This document shows, piece by piece, positions 18,057 to 28,115 of a DNA stretch of 64,000 nt. The first letter of the stretch is position 1. The number at the start of each line of letters is the position of its first letter. Location of the stretch: the NCBI RefSeq assembly GCF_000586475.1, contig NZ_BAWJ01000004.1:1-64000 (forward strand), given 5' to 3'. This stretch comes from Psychrobacter sp. JCM 18903. Lineage in GTDB: Bacteria > Pseudomonadota > Gammaproteobacteria > Pseudomonadales > Moraxellaceae. Both the position numbers and the translations under genes were made by a program. Under the pieces are notes generated by a model that made no database searches, was not told the DNA's origin, and saw only the letters and a list, made by a program, of their open reading frames with translations.

Positions 18057-21000
18057 GTTTAAATGTTTCTGCTTACTCGATAAAAAATCCTTTAGTTGCC
18101 ATTTTGCTGTTTATATTACTGACGTTAGGCGGTATTTATGGCTTTATGAAAATGAAGGTGCAGCAGTTTCCTGATATTGATTTACCTGCAGTTGTGGTCA
18201 CGGTGACTTTACCGGGTGCCGCGCCATCACAGCTCGAAAACGACATCGCAAAAAAGATAGAAAACAAGCTCACCAGTATTGAGGGTATCAAGCATATTCG
18301 CACCACGTTACAAACGGGTGCTGCCACCATGGTCACAGAGTTTGTGTTAGAAAAGGATATTCAGGAAGCGGTCGATGATGTGCGCTCGGCAGTAGCGAGG
18401 TACGCGGCGATTTGCCTGCCGCTGCCAATGACCCTATTATTACTAAAGTTTCAACCGCAGGATTCCCCGTTGTCACTTATTCTGTGGCTTCTAAAAACAT
18501 GAATGTGGAAGACTTGTCTTGGTTCGTCGATGATACGGTCACCAAGCGTCTTTCTGACATACCGGGTGTCAGTACGGTTAGCCGTATTGGTGGTTTGCAG
18601 CGTGAGATTACCGTCGCAGCTGACCCGATTACCTTGAGTGGTCTTAAGCTTCCTATCACACAACTATCCAATCAAATCACGGGTATTCAGCAGGACAGCT
18701 CTGGTGGTGAAGCAGAAGTGGGCAAAACCACCCAGACGATTCGTGTCCTTGGTGCGGTGGAGCGGGCAAGTGAGCTCAATGATTTACAAGTGGCAATCCC
18801 AGCAGGTGGCACGCAAGCGCTTGGACGTATGGCACAAATCACAGATGGCGCGGCTGATCCAAGCTCTATTGCTAAGCTTGACGGGCAAACGGTGGTGGCA
18901 TTTAACATCACCCGCTCGCGTGGTGCCAGTGAAGTCGAGGTCATGGAGCTGGTTGATGCAGAGCTTGCCAAGCTGTCAGCCGATGTAGGTAACATCACGA
19001 TTGAAAAGGTCTATGATCGGGCAACGCCCATCGCTGAAGATTATCAAGCTTCTTTACGGATGCTGATCGAAGGTGGTCTGTTAGCAGTTGTCGTCGTATT
19101 CTTATTTTTGCGCAACATTCGGGCGACTATAGTTGCTGCTGTCGCCTTGCCATTATCAGTGATTCCCACCTTTTTAGGTATGTACTTATTTGGCTTTAGC
19201 CTCAATATTATATCTTTGTTGGCATTGTCGTTAGTGATTGGTGTATTGGTTGATGATGCGATCGTCGAGGTCGAAAATATCATACGGCATTTACGTATGG
19301 GCAAGACACCGTATGAAGCGGCGATGGAAGCGGCTGACGAGATTGGCTTGGCAGTAGTCGCGACCACCTTTACTTTGATTGCCGTGTTTTTACCCACCGC
19401 CTTTATGGGCGGTATCGTTGGTCAGTTTTTCCGTCAGTTTGGTTGGACAGCTGCATTATCGATTTTTGCGTCTTTGATGGTCGCACGTCTCATCACACCG
19501 ATGATGGCAGCGTATATATTGCGACCAGAGAAAAAACACGTTGAGAAGCAAAGCGCGCTGATGGGTTGGTATCTCAAAATAGTGGCATGGACACTGCATC
19601 ATCGCTGGCTGACGATGGGTGCAACTTTAGTGTTATTCGTGGCGTCACTGATGCTTGTCAAATTACTACCAACCTCTTTTATTCCTGATAATGACATTGA
19701 CCAAACTCGTGTGGCGATTGAGTTGACACCTGACGTTGCGCTGGAAGACACAGAGCGCGTTGCTGCGCTGGCAAGTGAGCGTATTTTGGCAATGCCTGAA
19801 GTCACCAATATTTTTACCTCAGTCGGTGAGGCTCAGGCTAGCATGGACTCAAACTCTAGTGGTGGCAAAGCCGAAAATATAGCAGGTCTAGATATCGTGC
19901 TAGCACCACGTGCAGAGCGCGGCTCTAAGCAAGAGATTGAACGTCAAATAAGTAACTTGTTAGCAGAAGTGCCAGGTGCGCGCTTTACCGTCGGTTTATC
20001 GAGTGGCGGAGAGAGCGGTTACAACTTCTCTATGACCAGTACCAATCCGCAATTGCTTGAACAGACTGCTCAGCAAATTATGTCAGAGATTCGAGGGTTG
20101 CCCAGTGCGGGCTCGGTGACCAGTGACCGCAGTTTGCCGCGTCAAGAGTTAACGGTGACGCCAGACAGACTGGCGATGGCGGATAAAGGGGTGACCACGC
20201 AAGACATCGCTACGACGTTACGAGTGGCGACGGTGGGTGACTATGAGCAGCGTTTATCCAAGCTCAATTTGGATACGCGGCAGATTCCTATCGTCATTCG
20301 TCTACCAGATGTTGCCAAACAAAATGTCAGTCAATTAGAAGGTCTATATGTACCGAGCTCGTTACCAGCAGGACAGGGTGTACGTGTGGGTGAAGTCGCG
20401 TCATTAGACTTTGGCACTGGGCCGGCGCAGATTAGCAGGCTCGATCGGGAACGCGCCATCAGTATCACGGTGCAACCTGCGAGTGGCGAGCTTGGAGACT
20501 TGGTACAAGCGGTTAAATCAGTACCTGCCATGCAACAACTACCGCCTTCCATTACCATTATTGACCAAGGTCAAGCAGAAAACATGGCTGAGCTATTCAG
20601 CGGTTTTGTGATTGCGATGTCGGTCGGTGTGGTTTGTATTTTAGGCGTACTTATTCTATTGTTTGGGCGTATATTGCAGCTTTTACCATTTTGATGGCAT
20701 TGCTTTATCGATAGGCGGCGCTTTTGTGGGTTTGGTTATTACCAATAGCAGTCTTTCTATGCCGTCGATGATTGGCTTTATTATGCTAATGGGTATTGCT
20801 ACCAAAAACTCTATCTTACTGGTCGATTATGCACTGATTGCACAGCGTCGAGGTTTGGCGCGTTTTGAGGCTATTATCGATGCTTGTCGCAAGCGGGCGC
20901 GTCCTATTATTATGACCACCATTGCGATGGGGGCAGGTATGTTGCCCTTAGTCTTCGGTTGGGGTGATGCTGATCCAACCTTCCGTCGTCCAATGGCTGC

Positions 21001-21151
21001 TGCGGTACTGGGTGGTCTGGTGACTTCGACGTTATTAAGCCTTGTGGTGATTCCCGTGGTTTATACTTTGATGGATGATTTGTCAGGATGGTTTGCTAAA
21101 TGGCTCGTACCTAGTGGCAAAGAGCAAACAACGACAAATGGTAAAGTATGA
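18053..21151 (+). CDS. RND efflux transporter permease, frame interrupted three times
   Basis: Proton-driven inner-membrane pump of the HAE1/AcrB type. Single lost bases near 18400, 20667 and 20704 break the frame; restoring them gives 1033 residues with continuous family sequence. Seen: TM1 (NPLVAILLFILLTLGGIYGF), the porter start VQQFPDIDLPAVVV, TM4 with the proton-relay DD (VIGVLVDDAIVEVENIIRH), and the closing TM10-12 region with MPSMIGFIMLMGIATKNSILLVDYA. The lysine of TM10 (IATKNSI) is present. Substrates cannot be told from sequence. It follows the adaptor by overlap; paired hairpins lie downstream. Confidence 0.88.
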
Positions 21152-21180
21152 TTTAACGGGTTTATTTGATCATACCTATG

Positions 21181-21257
21181 ACATAGCGTTAGCAGTGAGA
21201 ATGCTATGTCTAAAACAGACAAGCCCATACTGATTGATTAAGTATGGGCTTGTTGTC
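21181..21257 (+). terminator. Two tandem hairpins after the RND operon
   Basis: First ACATAGC ... GCTATGT (21181-21209), then a strong 14-pair stem GACAAGCCCATACT / AGTATGGGCTTGTTGTC (21218-21257, one extra base). No clear T-tract follows the second, so termination may be partial or the hairpins may protect the mRNA 3' end. Confidence 0.6.
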
Positions 21258-21338
21258 ATTATATAAGAGAGTAATTATAAGAGCACAATTACAAAGGATG
21301 TGATGGCTCTATCATTTATGCAGCAAAGGAATGTTACT

Positions 21339-21953
21339 ATGAATCAAATGTCCCTCTCGACAGTCATACTGTCCTCTCGACCGTCTCTCCTAGCTTTATG
21401 TATAAGCATGTTGGGTATCGCCAGCAGTCAGGCGAGGACTTACGATATTGATCCCACCCATACCAATGTACGCTTTGCTATTGACCATTTTAATACCTCT
21501 ACCAACACAGGTGGCTTTTATAATATCACTGGACAGCTAGATTATGATCCAGCGGCTAAGACCGGTAATATCTCGCTAGTAATTCCTCTGAATAGCCTAA
21601 ATACAGGCAATACAGCATTTGATATCACACTAAAAAGCGCAGATTTTTTTGATATTGAGCAGTTTCCACTGGCGCAATTTGAGTCTACCAAATGGTATTT
21701 TACGACTGATGGTAGTGGTTCAAATGTCAGCAAAGTCGATGGTATGTTGACACTACACGGCAAGACTAATCCCATTACGCTGACGGCCAGCAAGTTCAAT
21801 TGCTACCTAAATCCAATATTGAAAAAATCAGTGTGCGGTGGGGATTTTACAACGACCATTGATCGAACGAAATGGGGCATCAGTAAATATACGTTATTGG
21901 GTATTACTAAAGAAGTTCAGCTAAATATTCAGATTGAAGCGGCAAGGCAGTAG
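21339..21953 (+). CDS. YceI-family periplasmic lipid-binding-type protein
   Basis: A protein of the YceI family, a lipocalin-like beta barrel that binds a polyisoprenoid in known structures. The start at 21339 (MNQMSLST) is chosen over an upstream in-frame ATG at 21300 because AAGGA lies at 21326-21330. A signal peptide ends near SSQA; the mature part has the family opening YDIDPTHTNVRFAIDHF, the block KSADFFDIEQFPLAQFES and the ending DRTKWGISKYTLLGITKEVQL. A pair of cysteines (CYLNPILKKSVC) could form a disulfide. It stands alone between hairpins and a terminator. Ligand and role are not known. Confidence 0.88.
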   Translation: MNQMSLSTVILSSRPSLLALCISMLGIASSQARTYDIDPTHTNVRFAIDHFNTSTNTGGFYNITGQLDYDPAAKTGNISLVIPLNSLNTGNTAFDITLKSADFFDIEQFPLAQFESTKWYFTTDGSGSNVSKVDGMLTLHGKTNPITLTASKFNCYLNPILKKSVCGGDFTTTIDRTKWGISKYTLLGITKEVQLNIQIEAARQ

Positions 21954-22029
21954 TTTGACCTCGTTAAAGTTGAAAAAATATTTATCGCTAACACAATCAA
22001 TAGAAAGCAATTCTCTATTTATATTATCA

Positions 22030-22072
22030 AAAAAAGGGCTGAGACTTAGAAAATAAGTTTCGGCTTTTTTAA
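22030..22072 (+). terminator. Rho-independent terminator after the YceI gene
   Basis: A-tract, imperfect stem GGGCTGAGACTTA / ATAAGTTTCGGC and T6, 77 bases beyond the YceI stop. Confidence 0.75.
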
Positions 22073-22236
22073 TGAGAGAATCCTTAGATTCGTTAGTTAA
22101 TTTATCGAAATTTTCTTTATGCTTTCTTTAGCGTAGCTCATTTTTCTACAGGCTTATTTTTTGCTCAATGATCCTATCGAGTAAGTCGTACAGTCTCCGC
22201 TATCCAATCTCATGTCATACCATAATTTAATTAACA

Positions 22237-22249
22237 TGAATTATATTCA
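22237..22249. promoter_or_regulatory. MetR-type operator TGAA-N5-TTCA
   Basis: TGAATTATATTCA fits the MetR consensus TGAANNNNNTTCA exactly and the palindrome extends one base at either side (ATGAAT-TAT-ATTCAT). It lies 115 bases before the DUF1852 start. MetR, a LysR-type activator, uses homocysteine as co-inducer for methionine synthase genes. The metR gene itself is not in the window. Confidence 0.68.
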
Positions 22250-22271
22250 TCTTATATTTAAATAGTATCGT

Positions 22272-22300
22272 TTTTATTCATGTAATAGTTTGGGTATGAT
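22272..22300 (+). promoter_or_regulatory. Weak promoter ahead of the methionine cluster
   Basis: TTTTAT (22272-22277), 17-base spacer, TATGAT (22295-22300). The poor -35 and the MetR box centred about 60 bases upstream of the expected start fit an activator-dependent promoter. Inference by eye. Confidence 0.4.
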
Positions 22301-22364
22301 TCACCTCATACACAAATTTGGTTTTATCTCAAATAATGAGAGTAGATTAGGGTAGCGGATTATC

Positions 22365-23400
22365 ATGAGTAAAGAATTTAACTGTGCAATTAAGCGCATT
22401 CGTTTTGATGAAAACTATCATCCTGCAAATAGCACGCGTCTGACGACGAACTTTGCGAATTTGGCGCGTGGCGAGCATCGTCAAGAGAACTTAAGCAAAA
22501 CATTAAGAATGATAAATAATCGTTTTAATGCTTTGGCACATTGGGATAATCCCACCGCAGATCGTTATTCTGTTGAGGTTGATATTATTTCTGTCGACAT
22601 GGATGTGGCAGGAAATGGCGATACTTTCCCTATCATCGAGATGCTGCAAACAACGATTGTGGATCATAAAGAAAACACCCGTATTGACGGTATGATTGGT
22701 AATAGTTTTTCATCTTATGTGCGCGATTATGACTTTAGCGTCGTCTTATTAGACCATTTCGATAAAAATCCAGCAACCGCACCACCAGTAGATTTCGGTG
22801 ACTTACACGGCAAACTGTTTCAGTATTTATTGAATTCAGAAGCTTACCAAGCTAATTTCACCAAGAATCCTGTGATTTGCTTGAGTGTTTCCACCAGTAA
22901 AACCTATCAACGTACGACCAATCAGCACCCTGTATTGGGCGTTGAATACAAACAAGATGGCTGTTCTTTGAACAAAGGATCGTTGACTGATGAATATTTT
23001 TCTAAAATGGGCTTAACGGTTCGCTACTTTATGCCTGCTGGCAGTGTTGCACCTTTAGCCTTTTATTTCTCGGGTGACTTGATTAGTGATTACACCGATC
23101 TTGAGCTAATCAGTGCGATTAGTACCATGGAGACGTTTCAAAAAATCTACCGACCTGAGATTTATAATGCCAATTCGGCAGCGGGTCAAGTGTATCAGCC
23201 AGCTTGAAGTACCAAGATTACTCCCTAACTCAAATTGTGTATGACCGTGAAGAACGCACCAGATGGCAGTGACGCAAGGTAAATTTACGGAAGAGCAGTT
23301 TATCAAGCCTTATAAAGCTATTCTTGAAGAGTGGGCGGCAAGCTACGATGTTGCCAGCTACACTGTGCAAAAAGAAGCTGTGAAAAAAGCCGCAGCATAG
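22365..23400 (+). CDS. mesX: DUF1852 protein, partner of MesD methionine synthase (frame interrupted twice)
   Basis: The first frame runs 280 residues (SKEFNCAIKRIRFDENYHP to SAAGQVYQPA). One lost T near 23204 and one lost C near 23259 hide the rest: restoring them gives ALKYQDYSLTQIVYDREERT, then QMAVTQGKFTEEQF, ending KKAAA at TAG 23398-23400, 345 residues in all. DUF1852 is known to be required, with oxygen, for MesD-type folate- and cobalamin-independent methionine synthase activity; its chemistry is not established. I recall the name MesX for it but am less sure of the symbol. The next gene is mesD, 45 bases on. A MetR-type box precedes it. Confidence 0.85.
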
Positions 23401-23445
23401 CCAATATAAATGTAGCCGAAAAGTAAAATACAAATTAATAAGAAG

Positions 23446-24501
23446 ATGAATCGTATGACAATATTATTACCGACACAAAAGTTATTACCGACGTCAACGG
23501 CTGGCAGCTTACCGAAACCTTCTTGGCTTGCAGAACCTGAAAAAATCTGGTCACCTTGGGCATTAGAAGGTGAGCAACTGCTTGAAGCCAAACAAGATGC
23601 GCTACGTTTGACATTGCAAGAACAAGTGCATGCAGGCATTGATATTGTCAGTGATGGCGAGCAAACTCGTCAGCATTTTGTGACCACCTTTATTGAACAT
23701 TTGGATGGCGTCGATTTTGAGAAACGCGAGACCGTGCGTATTCGTAATCGTTATGATGCCAGTGTGCCGTCAGTCGTGGGCGCGGTAAGCCGTCAAAAAC
23801 CTGTATTTGTTGAAGATGCTAAGTTTTTACGTGCGCAAACCGATCAGCCAATCAAATGGGCATTGCCTGGTCCGATGACCATGATTGATACCTTGTATGA
23901 TGGTCATTATAAAAGCCGTGAAAAATTGGCTTGGGAATTTGCTAAAATCTTAAATCAAGAAGCGAGAGAATTAGAGGCGGCTGGGGTGGATATTATCCAA
24001 TTCGATGAGCCTGCATTTAATGTGTTCTTTGATGACGTCAACGACTGGGGTATTGCCACGTTAGAGCGTGCCATTGAAGGTCTAAAGTGTGAAACGGCGG
24101 TGCATATCTGCTACGGCTACGGCATCAAAGCCAATACCGATTGGAAAAAGACATTGGGTTCAGAGTGGCGTCAATACGAGCAAGCATTCCCTAAATTGCA
24201 ACAGTCGAATATTGATATTGTCTCTTTAGAATGTCAAAACTCACATGTACCCATGGATTTAATTGAATTGATCCGCGGTAAAAAAGTGATGATTGGTGCC
24301 ATTGATGTGGCAACCAATACCATTGAGACCCCTGAAGAAGTGGCCAATACGCTACGTAAAGCTTTGCAATTCGTCGATGCGGATAAGTTGTATCCTTCAA
24401 CCAACTGCGGTATGGCACCACTATCGCGCCAAGTGGCACGAGGTAAGCTGCAAGCGTTAAGTGCTGGCGCGGCAATCGTGCGTCAAGAACTGACCGCTTA
24501 G
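23446..24501 (+). CDS. mesD: Core methionine synthase, MesD type
   Basis: A 351-residue protein matching only the C-terminal catalytic half of MetE; the N-terminal folate-associated half is missing by nature, not by truncation. The zinc ligands are all visible: His220 and Cys222 (AVHICYGYG), Glu262 (VSLECQNSH) and Cys321 (STNCGMAPL). The homocysteine-binding start TSTAGSLPKP and DGEQTRQHF are also present. It methylates homocysteine to methionine. Pairing with DUF1852 places it in MesD, the aerobic family shown to need neither methyltetrahydrofolate nor cobalamin; its methyl donor is to my knowledge unknown. ATG 23455 is a possible alternative start. The frame is intact. Confidence 0.88.
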   Translation: MNRMTILLPTQKLLPTSTAGSLPKPSWLAEPEKIWSPWALEGEQLLEAKQDALRLTLQEQVHAGIDIVSDGEQTRQHFVTTFIEHLDGVDFEKRETVRIRNRYDASVPSVVGAVSRQKPVFVEDAKFLRAQTDQPIKWALPGPMTMIDTLYDGHYKSREKLAWEFAKILNQEARELEAAGVDIIQFDEPAFNVFFDDVNDWGIATLERAIEGLKCETAVHICYGYGIKANTDWKKTLGSEWRQYEQAFPKLQQSNIDIVSLECQNSHVPMDLIELIRGKKVMIGAIDVATNTIETPEEVANTLRKALQFVDADKLYPSTNCGMAPLSRQVARGKLQALSAGAAIVRQELTA

Positions 24502-24636
24502 GGTTCATTAAATAAACTGATGCAAAATTTAGCTTTTATAGGTTGGGTTTTTAACCCGTCTATACTAGATTGTTTAAACTCATGAGTGACCTCAGTTATC
24601 AATGAACTTAAAGATTTAAAATTTAGGAGTTAAGTC

Positions 24637-25137
24637 ATGATTGAAGCCACCGATTTTAGAGACGGTATGTCTTTGTTAACAACAGCGGTCAATGTCATTA
24701 CCACAGAAGGCAGCGCTGGTACTCATGGGTTTACCGCATCTGCGGTGTGTAGCGTTACCGATACACCGCCAACCTTGCTGGTTTGCATGAATCAGACGTC
24801 TCGCTCACATGCTCATTTTATTGAAAATAAAACGTTAAGTGTCAATGTTTTAGGCGCACAGCACGAATCAATATCTAACGCTTTTGCCTCCAAATTGAGT
24901 TCACAAGAGCGATTTGAATACGGCTCTTGGTCACAACTCAAAACAGGCGCTCCCGTTTTAGAAGATGCGTTGGTCAGTTTTGATTGTGAGATTGAGGACA
25001 TTCAGCAAGTGGGCACGCATAGTGTTTTCATGTGCCGAGTGGTCGCTATTAGACAAAGTGAGCAAGAGGAAAGTTTGGTGTATTTCAATCGTGCCTATTC
25101 TCGGGTTGGTCAAGTGGATCAAGCAGAAATCGCTTAA
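24637..25137 (+). CDS. Flavin reductase-like protein in the MesD cluster
   Basis: A 166-residue member of the flavin reductase (HpaC/Fre-like split-barrel) family. Seen are DGMSLLTTAVNVITT, GTHGFTASAVCSVTDTPPTLLVCMN (flavin-binding core, residues 28-54), NVLGAQHESIS, and a late GTHSVFMCRV strand ahead of LVYFNRAYSRV. It should reduce FMN or FAD with NAD(P)H and hand it to a partner. Its place 135 bases after mesD, on the same strand, suggests the partner is the oxygen-requiring DUF1852/MesD step (inference). AGGAG lies 8 bases before the ATG. Frame intact. Confidence 0.85.
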   Translation: MIEATDFRDGMSLLTTAVNVITTEGSAGTHGFTASAVCSVTDTPPTLLVCMNQTSRSHAHFIENKTLSVNVLGAQHESISNAFASKLSSQERFEYGSWSQLKTGAPVLEDALVSFDCEIEDIQQVGTHSVFMCRVVAIRQSEQEESLVYFNRAYSRVGQVDQAEIA

Positions 25138-25214
25138 TTTGGCTTTTTAACTGATTGATTGTCACTGAACTAAAATAACCATCGTACTAACTCTACATAA
25201 GAAGTAAATATCCC

Positions 25215-26047
25215 GTGGAATTAATCATTTTTTTAATCATAGGTGCGCTAGCAGGATTTGCTGCGGGGCTATTTGGTGTAGGCGGTGGCACAATTATCGT
25301 GCCATTATTATTCATCGTCTTTACGCAAATGGGTTACAGCCCTGACAATATCATGCATTTGGCATTAGGTACGTCATTGGCGACCATCATTGTCACCTCG
25401 ATCAGCTCGCTCATGGCACATAATAAAAAAGGCGCAGTCATGTGGCCTGTCTTCAAAAATCTGGCACCAGGCTTAGCGATTGGTTGCTTTTTAGGGGCAG
25501 GGATTGCAGGGCAGATGTCTGGGCTATACCTTCAGCTCATTGTTGGCGTATTTTTACTGTGGGTCGCTACAAGATGTTTTTCGGTGGCAAAAAACAGGTT
25601 ACTAATCCTGCTACCAATTCTAGTAGTGCCGACGATGCTAATACACAACTGCCTTCAAAACCTAGGCAGCTCGCAGCAGGTGGGGTTATCGGTATCGCTT
25701 CTGCCATTTTCGGTATTGGCGGCGGTAGCTTAACCGTGCCTTATCTCACGCGGTATGGTGTTGTGATGCAAAAAGCCGTTGGCACCTCAGCAGCTTGTGG
25801 TCTGCCGATTGCTATTGCTGGAGCATTAGGTTTTATGTTTTTTGGGATGCAGCAACGAATTGATGTGCCTAACACCATTGGCTTTGTGCACATTTATGCC
25901 TTTTTAGGGATCAGCATCATGAGCTTTTTTACCGCCAAGCTAGGCGCGAAAGTTGCTCATATACTATCACCAGAGCTTTTAAAGAAATGCTTTGCGTTGT
26001 TATTAACGGTTGTGGGGTGCTATTTCCTTTATAAGGGGTTGGTTTAA
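25215..26047 (+). CDS. TauE/SafE-family membrane transporter (frame interrupted)
   Basis: A sulfite exporter TauE/SafE (TSUP) family protein of 277 residues with about eight TM helices in two halves. A lost A near 25571 breaks it; restoring it gives LLWVATKMFFGGKKQ across the join. Both repeat signatures are present: GFAAGLFGVGGGTIIVPLL (residues 14-32) and IASAIFGIGGGSLTVPYL in the second half. Start GTG 25215. The family moves small anions such as sulfite, sulfoacetate or other organosulfur compounds. It follows the flavin reductase by 77 bases and may belong to the same transcript, in which case it could move a substrate or waste product of the MesD system (inference). Confidence 0.8.
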
Positions 26048-26292
26048 GTCTTTATATTGGCGCGTTTACACTGCAACGTTTAGATCGTTCAAAAGTCTAT
26101 TTTGAGTGGTTCTCTTATATCAGTCTGTTTTAAGTGGTCTATTAATGGATTTAAAGGGTGAAGTATCTGGGTTCTGTTGGGTATACGTATTTTTGTTTTT
26201 CAGAATGACTGTCCTTTCTAAAATAAGCATGGTTTGACATATAAATTAAATGCTAGAATGCCAACAAAAGCTTACTCTGGTAGTCGTGTTTA

Positions 26293-26931
26293 ATGAGTAA
26301 TATTGCCTTATACGTTCTTATCGCCTCTGCCACTATTGCTAGCCCAGGTCCTGGTGTCATTCTAAGTATTACAAACTCCCTGACGCATGGTCGAAAAAAA
26401 ATAGCTTATGGCATCTTAGGTATCTCTCTAGGAATGCTAGGCGTGGCTATTTTCTCAGCTACTAGTATTGGACTAGTGATCGCAACATCAAAGAAAATGT
26501 TCTTGGCCATTCAATTGGTGGGCGCAATGTATATATTTTACTTGGGTTTTAAAATAGCCTTTGGAAAAAGAAAATCATTTGTCCTAGAGTCTGATAGCAA
26601 CTTAGAGGTTAGCAGTACAAGCGCTGGTAGGTTATTCAAAGAAGGTTTGCTAACCTCTCTTTCTAACCCAAAACCTATCTTATTTTTTATGGCTGTATTT
26701 CCGCAATTCATCGATACTGAGCAAACCTATCTTTCTCAATTTCTGATTTTAGCTTCAGCTTTTTGCCTGCTGGTCTTACTGATCCATTTTTGCTACGAAG
26801 AAGCATTTGCTTTAGCCAGTCGGTATCTATGGAAAGCTCAAGATAACCTCTAGTTAATTACAAAAATAGGCGGTGCAATATTAATGCTCATTGCCGTTCT
26901 ATTGTGTGTAAGTGTAGTGCTCACTATCTAA
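26293..26931 (+). CDS. LysE/RhtB-family exporter with an in-frame amber codon
   Basis: An amino-acid exporter of the LysE/Rht type: MSNIALYVLIASATIASPGPGVILSI is the family start (SPGP motif), followed by TM2-3, GAMYIFYLGFKIAFG and SNPKPILFFMAVFPQFI. The frame meets TAG at 26851-26853 after residue 186, but continues in the same frame for 25 more residues, ITKIGGAILMLIAVLL and so on to TAA 26929-26931, which is the normal last TM helix of the family. One G to A change (TGG to TAG) would explain it. This is the only substitution-type lesion in the window, so it may be a real truncation. Confidence 0.78.
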
Positions 26932-27011
26932 AAGCCTTCTATGGTTAATACGAGATTGTCATAAAATTTTTTTAAATATAATAATCAGCCATAACTTCCT
27001 AGGCCAACGAT

Positions 27012-27956
27012 ATGACTCCTATATACACTGCATTGGCTGTACTGGTTACTTTTATTTGGGGTGTAAACTTTACCTTTATTGCATGGGGACTTGAAAGCTT
27101 TCCACCGCTAATGCTCACCGCCCTGCGTTTTTTCTTTACCGCTGTGCCACTGGTTTTTTTTCTAAAACCGCCTAAATTTAACCGTACATTACTTATCTAT
27201 GCTATCGGTACGTTTGTCATGCAGTATGCTTTTGTCTTTACTGCCATGCATTTAGGGGCATCGGTAGGGTTGACGGCACTATTGCTACAAATTCAAATTT
27301 TTATTACCGTATTGTTGGCGTATTTTATACTGGGTGAGGCAGTGAGTCGCATGCAAATCATCGGTATGCTGGTCGGTGTGCTAGGGCTTAGCGTCATCGC
27401 GTTGAACCTTGGTGGTGATATGCCTCTGGCTGGGTTTGTCTGTATCTTGATTGCGGCCATAGGCTGGAGTTTTGGTAACATTGCTTCAAAACAGGCGTCA
27501 ACACAAGCGACGCAGCAAGGATCAGACGGGGCTATTATTCCGTCTAATACTGAAAGGAATAAGGCATCCGCGTTGTCTGCTCTCGCTCTCGTGGTTTGGG
27601 GTGGTCTGATCGCTTGCGTGATTTTAACTCTATCTTCTCTCATATTTGAGACCGAGGCATGGCAGCTGGCGACGTTTAACGAGGCATCGCTTAAGTCTTG
27701 GCTATCACTTGGGTTTATCGTGTATGTCTCAACGTTGATAGGCTTCGGACTGTGGGCGCATCTGCTTAGTCAAAATACGGCTTCTAAGGTTATGCCGTTT
27801 GCTCTATTGGTGCCAGTATTCGGTATGACAACCTCAGTGCTGCTTACAGGAGAGGTCGTGACATGGTGGAAGATGCTGGCAATGATATTGATATTGTCGG
27901 GGTTGGTGCTAGCGAATATAAAAATGAAACTGGGAAGAAAGCGCCAGCCAATATGA
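27012..27956 (+). CDS. eamA: EamA-family exporter
   Basis: A 314-residue drug/metabolite transporter with ten TM helices in two EamA repeats. The start (LVTFIWGVNFTFIAWGLESFPPLMLTALRF) closely follows the EamA/YdeD cysteine and O-acetylserine exporter pattern, as does LGASVGLTALLLQIQIF. Between the repeats is a hydrophilic loop of about 30 residues with many Ser, Thr and Gln (THREE-glutamine stretches around 160-185), longer than usual. Substrate assignment is by family resemblance only. Frame intact, single gene. Confidence 0.72.
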   Translation: MTPIYTALAVLVTFIWGVNFTFIAWGLESFPPLMLTALRFFFTAVPLVFFLKPPKFNRTLLIYAIGTFVMQYAFVFTAMHLGASVGLTALLLQIQIFITVLLAYFILGEAVSRMQIIGMLVGVLGLSVIALNLGGDMPLAGFVCILIAAIGWSFGNIASKQASTQATQQGSDGAIIPSNTERNKASALSALALVVWGGLIACVILTLSSLIFETEAWQLATFNEASLKSWLSLGFIVYVSTLIGFGLWAHLLSQNTASKVMPFALLVPVFGMTTSVLLTGEVVTWWKMLAMILILSGLVLANIKMKLGRKRQPI

Positions 27957-28115
27957 TGTTAGCTGCTCTTATTCCTATAACAGCGCTTACGGTAAATAAA
28001 AATCCAAAAGCTCATAGCCGAAGATTGAAGTCCTCACTAAGGTATCGAACCTTCATATCTAGCATCAGTATGTCGACTTCTTTGATATGACTATCTAAGA
28101 TAAAACCTACGCTGT

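Larger units (their letters stand above)
21954..22364. other. Intergenic region: terminator, MetR box and promoter
   Basis: 411 bases without a supported coding frame. It contains the YceI terminator (22030-22072), a perfect TGAA-N5-TTCA box (22237-22249) and a weak promoter-like pair (22272-22300) ahead of the methionine cluster. Confidence 0.6.

Noticed and set aside
27863..28090. 75-residue plus-strand frame after the EamA-like gene
   Set aside because: It overlaps the 3' end of the EamA-like gene in another frame and has no start signal or recognisable sequence.
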